NCBI GenBank assembly: GCA_005883245.1
Contig: VAXT01000165.1
Location: 1-20,599 of the forward strand
Source of the DNA: Actinomycetota bacterium
GTDB taxonomy: Bacteria > Actinomycetota > Thermoleophilia > Gaiellales > Gaiellaceae
Length of the DNA stretch: 20,599 bases
Direction: 5' to 3'
Made by a program: the position numbers and the translations under genes. This document shows, one piece after another, positions 9,727 to 15,711 of this stretch; within the stretch, counting starts at the first letter, position 1, and each line of letters begins with the position of its first letter. Under the pieces are notes generated by a model. The model ran no database searches. It had not been told where the DNA came from and saw nothing but the letters and a program-made list of their open reading frames with translations.

Positions 9727-10682
9727 TGCAGGAGCCGACCACTTCGACCGAGCAGTCGGCCGACCTCATCCGTCGCCTGAGCGAGAACCTCGGGAAGGTC
9801 GTCCACGCACCGGCCGAGACGCTGCGGCTCTGCGTGCTCTGCCTCGTCAGCGAGGGGCACCTGATCATCGAGGACTTCCCGGGCGTGGGGAAGACGATGC
9901 TGGCCAAGGCGATGGCGCGCTCGCTCGACTGTTCCTTCTCGCGCCTGCAGTTCACGCCCGACCTGCTTCCGTCCGACGTCACGGGCGTCAATGTCTTCAA
10001 CCAGCGTTCGAACGAGTTCGAGTTCCGGCCCGGCCCGATCTTTGCGAACCTCCTCCTCGTCGACGAGATCAACCGAGCGCCACCGAAGACCCAGGCCGCG
10101 CTCCTCGAGTGCATGCAGGAGAACCAGGTCACGATCGACGGCGTCAGCTACGCGCTCGGCCGGCCCTTCATGGTCATGGCGACCCAGAACCCGATCGAGT
10201 ACGAAGGCACGTACCCGCTGCCCGAGGCGCAGCTCGACCGCTTCGCGATGCGCCTCGACATCGGCTACCCACCACCCGACCAGGAGGCGCGGATGCTGTC
10301 CGAGCAGACGAGCGATCCCCCGCTCGAGATGCTCGAACCGGTGACGAACGCAACCGGGATCGCCGACGTGATCGACGAGGCGACGCGCGTCTTCGTCGAG
10401 CCGAGCCTCAACCGGTACGTCGTCGACCTCGTCGGGCAGACGCGGAGCGATCAGCGGCTCTACCTCGGCGCGAGCCCGCGTGCGGGGATCTCGCTCCTGC
10501 GCGTCTCGAAGGCGCGGGCGCTCGCCGACGGGCGCGACTATGTCCTGCCCGACGACGTGCAGATGGTCGCGATAGCGGTGCTCGCGCACCGGCTGATCCT
10601 CGGGCCCGAAGCGCGCGCGAACGGGACGCCGCCGCAGCAGCTCGTGCGCGAAGCGGTCGAACGGACCCCGGTCCCGGCCTGA
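9726..10682 (+). CDS. MoxR-family AAA+ ATPase
   Basis: AAA+ ATPase of the MoxR/RavA class, thought to act as a chaperone-like activator of partner proteins, typically encoded beside DUF58 and transglutaminase genes. The protein is 318 aa; ATG 9726 overlaps the coaBC stop (TGATG). Walker A is DFPGVGKTMLAKAMA with K56, the FTPDLLPSDVTG segment follows, Walker B is LLLVDEINRAPPKTQAALLE with D113/E114, sensor 1 is MATQNPIEYEGTYPLPEAQLDRF, and sensor 2 is GASPRAGISLL. The lid domain is complete. Its substrate is unknown; the next two genes are its likely functional partners, at the membrane face. Family assignment is firm. Confidence 0.93.
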   Translation: MQEPTTSTEQSADLIRRLSENLGKVVHAPAETLRLCVLCLVSEGHLIIEDFPGVGKTMLAKAMARSLDCSFSRLQFTPDLLPSDVTGVNVFNQRSNEFEFRPGPIFANLLLVDEINRAPPKTQAALLECMQENQVTIDGVSYALGRPFMVMATQNPIEYEGTYPLPEAQLDRFAMRLDIGYPPPDQEARMLSEQTSDPPLEMLEPVTNATGIADVIDEATRVFVEPSLNRYVVDLVGQTRSDQRLYLGASPRAGISLLRVSKARALADGRDYVLPDDVQMVAIAVLAHRLILGPEARANGTPPQQLVREAVERTPVPA

Positions 10683-10683
10683 C

Positions 10684-11895
10684 ATGTCCGGGCTGACCGA
10701 ACGCGGTCGGCTCGCGCTGCTGCTCGCCGGCGGCGTCTACCTCGTCGCCTGGGGCTTCGGCTCGCGGTCCCTCTATCCGATCGCCACAGGCCTTGCGCTC
10801 GCCGTCGTCGGTGCGCGGATCTGGGTCGAGATCCTGCGCCAGCCGGTCTCGCTGACCCGCCACTTGGGCGCGCGCGAGCACGTGGAGGGCGACGACGTCA
10901 CGGTCGGCCTCGAGGCGAAGGCGCACCGCAGCCCGGGCCCGCGGACGCTCGAGGTCTACGAGCAGATCAGCAAGCTCGGTGAACGCCGGGTCGAGCTGCA
11001 CCGTGGCGGGCGCGAGCTCCACGTGCGCTACGTGCTCCCGGCCATGCCTCGCGGCCGGTACCGGTTCGACGCGGTTCGCGCCATCTTCGAGGACCCGTTC
11101 GGCCTCGCCCACGCCGAGGAGATGCTCGGCGCCGAATCGACGCTGCTCGTCTATCCACGGCTGGTCGAGCTCGAGCGCGTCTTCTCGGAGCTGGGCGTGA
11201 CGATGGCCGGCGGTCACGTCGTCCTGCGCCGGACGTCCGGGTTCGACCTACACAGCGTGCGCGAGTACCAGCAAGGCGAGTCGCTGCGCAAGGTGCACTG
11301 GCGGACGACGGCGCGCCGAGGCGAGTTGATGGTCAAGGAGCTCGAGGACATGCCGCACGACGAGGTCGCGGTGCTGCTCGACGCGGACGGCCGCGCCGTG
11401 GTCGGCGGGTCGTTCGACCTCCAGGTGCGGGCGGCCGGGTCGATTCTGCGCGCGAACGCGCTGCGTGGACGGCGTGCGCTCCTCAGCATCACCTCATCGC
11501 CGCCCGAGATGTGTCAGGTCGGGTCGATCGACGCCGAGTGGCGGACCGCGTTCGAGCTGCTGGCGGCCGCCGAGCCGACCGGGAGCGACCCGCTCGCGCG
11601 GTTCCTCGAACGGGACGCGTCGCCGGCTCTGCAGGCGGTGGAGCTCGTCGTCGTGACCGCTGCGCTCGAGCCGCAGCTCGTAGACGCGTTGCTCGACCGA
11701 GCCTTCGCGCGGCGTCCGGTCTCGCTCGTGCTCGTCGACGCGGCGAGCTTCAACGGCGGCGAGCCCCTGCCGCTGCGCGAGCCCGCGCTCCTGCGGCTCC
11801 AAGCAGGTGGGGTCCCGGTGGCGGCCCTGCAGCGCGGAGACGACCTGGCGGCGAAGCTCAGTGGGCTCGAGGAGGCGCGCGCGGCCAGTGGCTAA
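10684..11895 (+). CDS. DUF58 domain protein with two N-terminal membrane segments
   Basis: A 403-aa protein starting at ATG 10684, one base after the MoxR-ATPase stop. Two hydrophobic segments near the N-terminus (LALLLAGGVYLVAWGF and LYPIATGLALAVVGA, residues about 9-40) should anchor it in the membrane. An Ig-like/beta region follows, then the DUF58 signature GFDLHSVREYQQGESLRKVHW with RTTARRGELMVKELED (residues about 190-225). After it comes a vWA-like fold (VAVLLDADGRAVVGGSFD) that retains only part of a MIDAS-type motif. DUF58 proteins occur with MoxR and transglutaminase genes across bacteria. The biochemical role is not established, and envelope or cell-surface functions are the usual proposal. 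It overlaps the next gene by 8 nt. Confidence 0.92.
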   Translation: MSGLTERGRLALLLAGGVYLVAWGFGSRSLYPIATGLALAVVGARIWVEILRQPVSLTRHLGAREHVEGDDVTVGLEAKAHRSPGPRTLEVYEQISKLGERRVELHRGGRELHVRYVLPAMPRGRYRFDAVRAIFEDPFGLAHAEEMLGAESTLLVYPRLVELERVFSELGVTMAGGHVVLRRTSGFDLHSVREYQQGESLRKVHWRTTARRGELMVKELEDMPHDEVAVLLDADGRAVVGGSFDLQVRAAGSILRANALRGRRALLSITSSPPEMCQVGSIDAEWRTAFELLAAAEPTGSDPLARFLERDASPALQAVELVVVTAALEPQLVDALLDRAFARRPVSLVLVDAASFNGGEPLPLREPALLRLQAGGVPVAALQRGDDLAAKLSGLEEARAASG

Positions 11896-14143
11896 GACGG
11901 CGGCCTTCTCCTTCCTGCTCGGCGTCCTGATCGCTTGGAACTGGGGACGCCTCGAGACGAACCGCTCCACCGGGCCGATCCTGCTGATGGTCCTGCTCGG
12001 GATCGCTCCCGCGCTCTTGCCGTCACGGCGACTGCGCCTGGCCGGAGCCGGGATCGCGCTGATCGCGGCGTGGTCGATTGCGCTCGACGTCCGGCCGTAC
12101 GCCCTCGGGACGGTCCTCAGCCGCACCGGTCGAGGATTCCTCGACTTCTACGACGTGCTCGTGCCGTTCGACGCCTCGGCGCACCGGCTCATGCAGGGCG
12201 TCGTACTGCTCGCGGTCTTCGTCTTCACGGCGCTGGCGTCGCTCGCAGTGGCCGCTCGCCGGCCGCTGCTCGCGAGCCTGGCGCTCGTGGCCGGAGCCGG
12301 GTGGCCCGCGACGATATTCCCCGGCCACGACGACCTCGGCCGAGGCGTGCTCATCCTCGCCGCGGCGCTCGCCCTGATCGCGCGACTCGGGCCGACCACG
12401 CGCCGCGGAGCGCCGCAGGTCCTCGTCGGCACGGCGCTCGCGGTCACGGCGCTCATCGCCTCCAGCTGGAGCGGCGTCGCAAGGGCCCAGTTCCTCGACT
12501 GGCAGAACTGGGACCTCTCCGCGAAGAGCGGGCCGTCCGTCAGCGTCGAGTACGTCTGGAAGGCGAACTACCGGGGAGTCGACTTCCCGAAGAAGCGGAC
12601 GCGCGTCTTCACCGTGAAGACGGACGACCAGCGAGCGGTGTACTGGCGCGCGACGACGCTGGATACGTTCATCGACGATGCATGGAAAGAGGAGCTGCTG
12701 ACCGAGGTGCCGTTCAGGCCGCCGGGGGACACGCCCCGTGACGTGCTGACGGACGATCCGCTGCTGCCGCGACGTGCGCGCGACGACTCCATCTGGAACC
12801 AGGCGAACGTGCACATCGACGCGCTCCGCGACAAGCACGTGATCAGCCCGACCGGGCCTGTCGCATATGAGGGCGAGGCGCTGGCGGATGCCCAGTTCTA
12901 CGCGGGAGGCGTTGCTACGGTGGTCCGACCGCTGTCCCGCGGCACCGATTACGAGGCCTGGGGGTTCCAACCCCAGCCCAAGCCGTCCCAGCTCGCCAAG
13001 TCGCCGCCGCACTACCCGAGCGCGATCCTCGACCGAGGAACGTACCTCGAGGTCGGTCGCCAGAAGGTAGTCCCGCCCTTCGGGACGCAAGAGCGCAGGG
13101 ACTGGCTCCGCGACGCATTCGAGGCTCCGCAGCTGCGGCCATACCTGCCGATCTACCGAGCAGCCAAGGACGTTGCAGGCAGCGCGAAGAACCCGTACGC
13201 GGCGACGGTGGCGATCGAGGCCTGGCTCCGGTCGAGTGGAGGCTTCAGCTACAACGAGCACCCGCCACAGGTCGGCGGGATGCCGCCGCTCGTCGCATTC
13301 GTCACCCGAACGCACCAGGGCTACTGCCAGCACTTCGCCGGCGCGATGGCGCTCATGCTGCGCTACCTCGGGATTCCCGCTCGCGTCGCGGCCGGTTTCA
13401 CGAGCGGCGCCTACGACGCGGACCGCGGAACCTGGCGCGTCAACGACCGGAACGCCCACACGTGGGTCGAGGTCTGGTTCGACCACTACGGCTGGCTCCC
13501 GTTCGACCCGACCCCCGGTCGCGGCAACCTCGGCGGGCCGTACACGACGTCCTCGATCTCGTTCGACGCGCCCGGGGCCGAGACCGTGCTCAAGAGGAGC
13601 ATCGGCGCCGCCCTCGCCGGCACCCTGCTCCGCTTCCAGCTCGGCGCCCACGGCCAACGGATCCCCGGCGACAACCAGGCTTCGAGCGGCGACATCGCCA
13701 AGGCCCGCGGCGGCGGAAGCTCCTCGACGGGCTTCCCGGTCGCGCTGCTCGTGGTCATCGTGCTGGTCGCGCTCGCTCTCCTGTTCGCGCTCGCGAAGCT
13801 CGCCGTCAGCCACAGCCGGCTTCTGAGCGGCGATCCGCGCGCGATCGCGACCGCCTGCAGGCGCGAGCTCGTCGGCTACCTGCTCGACGTCGGGATCACG
13901 ATTCCGCGGAACCTGGGCATCGCCGAGCTGGGCGAGGTCGTCCTGAAGCGAACAGGAGTCGACTCGCATCGGCTCGTGGAGAGCGTGGGCCTGGCGCGGT
14001 TCGGCCCCCCGAGCGCCGCTGAGGCTGCGGCTCGCCAGGCCAAGTCGGAGCTGCGTGCCGTTCGGCGCGGGCTGCGGCGCGCGATCCCGTTTGGACGCCG
14101 TGCGCGCGGGCTCTTCTCGGTGCGCTCCCTCCTCGCCTCCTGA
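11888..14143 (+). CDS. Membrane protein with extracytoplasmic transglutaminase-like domain
   Basis: 751 aa from GTG 11888, which overlaps the DUF58 stop; starts further upstream would lie deep in that gene. The N-terminal third holds about five hydrophobic spans (FSFLLGVLIAW, PILLMVLLGIAPALL, AGAGIALIAAWSIAL, VVLLAVFVFTALASLAVAA, VLILAAALALIA), then a long soluble region. The transglutaminase core is RTHQGYCQHFAGAMALMLRYLG - WRVNDRNAHTWVEVWF - WLPFDPTPG, giving the triad C480-H524-D540 with normal spacing. A further span (VALLVVIVLVALALLFALAKL, about 620-640) is followed by a cytoplasmic tail rich in Arg/Ala resembling the DUF4129-type tails of such proteins. Together with the MoxR ATPase and DUF58 it forms the common envelope-related trio. 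The substrate is unknown; protease, cross-linking and peptide-amide activities are all possible. Confidence 0.92.
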   Translation: MAKTAAFSFLLGVLIAWNWGRLETNRSTGPILLMVLLGIAPALLPSRRLRLAGAGIALIAAWSIALDVRPYALGTVLSRTGRGFLDFYDVLVPFDASAHRLMQGVVLLAVFVFTALASLAVAARRPLLASLALVAGAGWPATIFPGHDDLGRGVLILAAALALIARLGPTTRRGAPQVLVGTALAVTALIASSWSGVARAQFLDWQNWDLSAKSGPSVSVEYVWKANYRGVDFPKKRTRVFTVKTDDQRAVYWRATTLDTFIDDAWKEELLTEVPFRPPGDTPRDVLTDDPLLPRRARDDSIWNQANVHIDALRDKHVISPTGPVAYEGEALADAQFYAGGVATVVRPLSRGTDYEAWGFQPQPKPSQLAKSPPHYPSAILDRGTYLEVGRQKVVPPFGTQERRDWLRDAFEAPQLRPYLPIYRAAKDVAGSAKNPYAATVAIEAWLRSSGGFSYNEHPPQVGGMPPLVAFVTRTHQGYCQHFAGAMALMLRYLGIPARVAAGFTSGAYDADRGTWRVNDRNAHTWVEVWFDHYGWLPFDPTPGRGNLGGPYTTSSISFDAPGAETVLKRSIGAALAGTLLRFQLGAHGQRIPGDNQASSGDIAKARGGGSSSTGFPVALLVVIVLVALALLFALAKLAVSHSRLLSGDPRAIATACRRELVGYLLDVGITIPRNLGIAELGEVVLKRTGVDSHRLVESVGLARFGPPSAAEAAARQAKSELRAVRRGLRRAIPFGRRARGLFSVRSLLAS

Positions 14144-14150
14144 CTTTCCC

Positions 14151-14156
14151 TATCGT
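14151..14156 (+). promoter_or_regulatory. Candidate -10 box for the TPR gene
   Basis: TATCGT (4/6 to TATAAT) lies 6 nt before ATG 14163, in the 19-nt gap after the transglutaminase gene. No clear -35 box is seen. Spacing would again give a leaderless message, although GAAG at 14157-14160 could be a very weak ribosome site. Confidence 0.3.
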
Positions 14157-14162
14157 GAAGTG

Positions 14163-14519
14163 ATGAGCGAGAGCGAGACCTACGACCTGTTCCAGAAGGG
14201 CAGAGCGCACCTGAAGCAGGGGATGGCCGCTCAGGCGACCGTCTCGCTCGAGAAGGCGAAGCGCCGCGAGCCGGCGAAGGCGTCGATCCGCGAGGCGCTC
14301 GGAATCGCCTACTTCCGGCTGCGCCGCTACCAGGAGGCCGAGTCCGAGTTCCGCGCGCTGGTCGACCTGTCGCCGGCTGACGACTACGCGCACTACGGGC
14401 TCGCCCGGTCGCTCGAGAAGCTCGGCCGGACGAGCGAGGCCCGCGGCCACTTGAAGCTCGCGAGGTCGCTCCGCCCCGAAAGCGAGCACTACGCGGCTCG
14501 CCTCCGCGCGCTCGAGTAG
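14163..14519 (+). CDS. Small tetratricopeptide-repeat protein
   Basis: 118 aa from ATG 14163. Three TPR-like helical pairs are visible: TYDLFQKGRAHLKQGMAAQA with TVSLEKAKRREP, then ASIREALGIAYFRLRRYQEA with ESEFRALVDLSP, then DYAHYGLARSLEKLGRTSEA with RGHLKLARSLRP. Each carries the small/large residue pattern of TPRs (A8, G/Y11, A20, P32). No signal peptide or membrane span is present, so it is cytosolic. TPR units mediate protein-protein contacts; the partner cannot be read from the sequence. It is followed immediately by dtd (GTG directly after its TAG), so the two are probably co-transcribed. A longer in-frame start exists inside the transglutaminase gene but is unlikely. Confidence 0.88.
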   Translation: MSESETYDLFQKGRAHLKQGMAAQATVSLEKAKRREPAKASIREALGIAYFRLRRYQEAESEFRALVDLSPADDYAHYGLARSLEKLGRTSEARGHLKLARSLRPESEHYAARLRALE

Positions 14520-14957
14520 GTGCGGGCGGTCGTCCAGCGCGTCGCCGAGGCGCGCGTGCGCATCGGAGACGAGGTCGTGGGGGAGATCGGGCCGGGCCTG
14601 TGCGTCCTGCTCGGAGTCGGGCGGCACGACGACGAGGCCGCAGCGGAGCGCCTGGCGGGTCGTGTCGCCCGCCTGCGGATCTTCGAGAACGACGAGGGCA
14701 AGTTCGACCGCGGCGTCCTCGACACGGGCGGCGGCGTCCTCGTCGTCAGCAACTTCACATTGCTTGCGGACACGGCCAAGGGGAATCGGCCGAGCTTCTC
14801 GGAGGCCGCGCCGCCGGAGCAGGCCGACCTGCTCTACGAGCGGTTCTGCGAGGCGCTCCGGGAACTCGGCGTCCTTGTCGAGACCGGTGTCTTCGGAGCC
14901 CGCATGCGCGTCGAGCTCGCGAACGACGGCCCGGTCACGATCGTGCTCGACGGATGA
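14520..14957 (+). CDS. dtd: D-aminoacyl-tRNA deacylase (Dtd)
   Basis: Hydrolyses D-amino acids (and glycine mischarged on tRNA-Ala) from tRNA, a proofreading step in translation. 145 aa from GTG 14520, directly after the TPR stop; the N-terminus MRAVVQRVAEARVRIG is canonical. Other family features: GLCVLLGVGRHDD, KVARLRIFEND-like VARLRIFENDEGKF, TAKGNRPSF and the C-terminal cis-Pro motif NDGPVTIVLD. One oddity is that the near-invariant SQxxL motif reads SNFTL here, with Asn at position 78 in place of Gln; the S77 and T80 positions are kept. The length matches the family. Activity is likely but the substitution deserves attention. Confidence 0.94.
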   Translation: MRAVVQRVAEARVRIGDEVVGEIGPGLCVLLGVGRHDDEAAAERLAGRVARLRIFENDEGKFDRGVLDTGGGVLVVSNFTLLADTAKGNRPSFSEAAPPEQADLLYERFCEALRELGVLVETGVFGARMRVELANDGPVTIVLDG

Positions 14958-14962
14958 CCCCG

Positions 14963-15124
14963 TCAGAGGCGAGCGGGCCGGTCGTGCGTGACGCCGCGCC
15001 CGACCCCGAACAGGATGAGCGCGAGCAGGATCGCGGCCACGACGCCCGCAACGATCCCGACCCAGGGAACCAGGAAGATGAAGATGACGGTGAGGACCAA
15101 CAGAGCGACGAAGGCTGCGATCAT
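14963..15124 (-). CDS. Candidate small membrane protein (53 aa), antisense between dtd and rimP
   Basis: On the minus strand, ATG at 15124-15122 opens 53 codons to TGA at 14965-14963. The first 43 residues are almost entirely hydrophobic (MIAAFVALLVLTVIFIFLVP, then WVGIVAGVVAAILLALILFG), enough for two short spans with a Pro-Trp turn, followed by a polar tail (GRGVTHDRPARL). A GAAGGG stands just 2 nt before the ATG, close but plausible as a ribosome site. Third positions are strongly G/C. It converges on dtd (5-nt gap) and diverges from rimP. I recognise no family. The hydrophobic pattern, ATG start and fit within the gap support a real gene over a chance ORF, though not decisively. Confidence 0.5.
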   Translation of the reverse strand: MIAAFVALLVLTVIFIFLVPWVGIVAGVVAAILLALILFGVGRGVTHDRPARL

Positions 15125-15198
15125 GGCCCTTCGGTTCCCGGCCCGCGGAACGCCAAACGCCGCTTCGAAACGCGCCGGGACGTGTGGCGCCGAAGCCT

Positions 15199-15207
15199 TG
15201 CTATCCT
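15199..15207 (+). promoter_or_regulatory. Extended -10 promoter for the rimP-nusA-ylxR-infB operon
   Basis: TGCTATCCT is an extended -10 element (TGn plus TATCCT, 4/6 to consensus). No good -35 box is seen, which extended -10 promoters do not require. The expected start at about 15213-15216 gives a leader of about 60 nt before rimP, containing the terminator hairpin at 15234-15262. The region 14958-15273 (316 nt) otherwise holds only the antisense candidate gene. Confidence 0.45.
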
Positions 15208-15233
15208 GGGTTCCACCACATTTCAGGCAGTTC

Positions 15234-15262
15234 GAAATGGGCGCGCCGCGCCCGTTTTTTTT
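15234..15262 (+). terminator. Intrinsic terminator / attenuator in the rimP leader
   Basis: A perfect 6-bp GC stem (GGGCGC 15239-15244, loop GCC, GCGCCC 15248-15253) is followed by G and eight T (15255-15262). The stem can be extended outward by a T-G wobble, three A-T pairs and a G-T wobble (GAAAT against GTTTT). The run of eight T is the longest in the window. It acts on + strand transcription and ends only 11 nt before the rimP start codon, so any operon transcript starting upstream must pass it. It either ends dtd read-through or attenuates the nusA operon. Confidence 0.8.
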
Positions 15263-15273
15263 GAGAGGACAAA

Positions 15274-15711
15274 TTGACGGATCTCTACGAACAGGAGCGC
15301 ACGCTGTACCGCGAGGTCTCCTCGCGCGTCGAGCGCAGCCTGCCCGGAGTCGAGGTCCTCGCGCTCGAGCTCTCCGGCCCGGAACGGATGACGGTCTTCG
15401 TCGATCATCCGCAGGGTGTCGACCACGAGCTCTGTGAGCGCGTCACCGAAGTCCTGCGCGATTACCTGAAGAACTACGCGATCGACGTCTCGTCGCCGGG
15501 CACCGAGCGGCCGCTCAGGCGCCGCCCTCACTTCGAGCGCGTCGTCGGGCGGACGGTCGCCGTCCGCACGGCCGACCGCAAGCGCGTCCGCGGCCAGCTC
15601 GTGGGCGCCGGTGAGCGGACGCTCAGCGTCGACGCGGGCAAGGGCGAGCCGATTGAGATCCCGTACGACTCGATCGTGCGAGGCAACCTGATCGAGGAGG
15701 GAGCGAGATGA
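15274..15711 (+). CDS. rimP: Ribosome maturation factor RimP
   Basis: Binds the 30S precursor and assists assembly near S12. 145 aa from TTG 15274, chosen because a good GAGAGGA ribosome site lies 4 nt upstream and because MTDLYEQERTLYREVSSRVE matches family starts. Conserved landmarks are the alpha/beta domain (VEVLALELSGPERMTVFVDH), the hallmark IDVSSPGTERPLRR, and the C-terminal SH3-like beta barrel (VVGRTVAVRTADRKRVRGQL; ISYDSI-like IPYDSIVRGNL). First gene of the conserved rimP-nusA-ylxR-infB cluster; ATGA overlap with nusA. The leader carries an intrinsic terminator, suggesting regulated read-through into the operon. Confidence 0.94.
   Translation: MTDLYEQERTLYREVSSRVERSLPGVEVLALELSGPERMTVFVDHPQGVDHELCERVTEVLRDYLKNYAIDVSSPGTERPLRRRPHFERVVGRTVAVRTADRKRVRGQLVGAGERTLSVDAGKGEPIEIPYDSIVRGNLIEEGAR

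Noticed and set aside
9344..13969. Long open frames on the minus strand opposite coaBC, moxR, DUF58 and the transglutaminase gene (up to 648 codons).
   Set aside because: High G+C removes stops in the antisense frames; the translations are Arg/Pro/Asp-rich with no domain pattern, while the + strand frames match well-known families.
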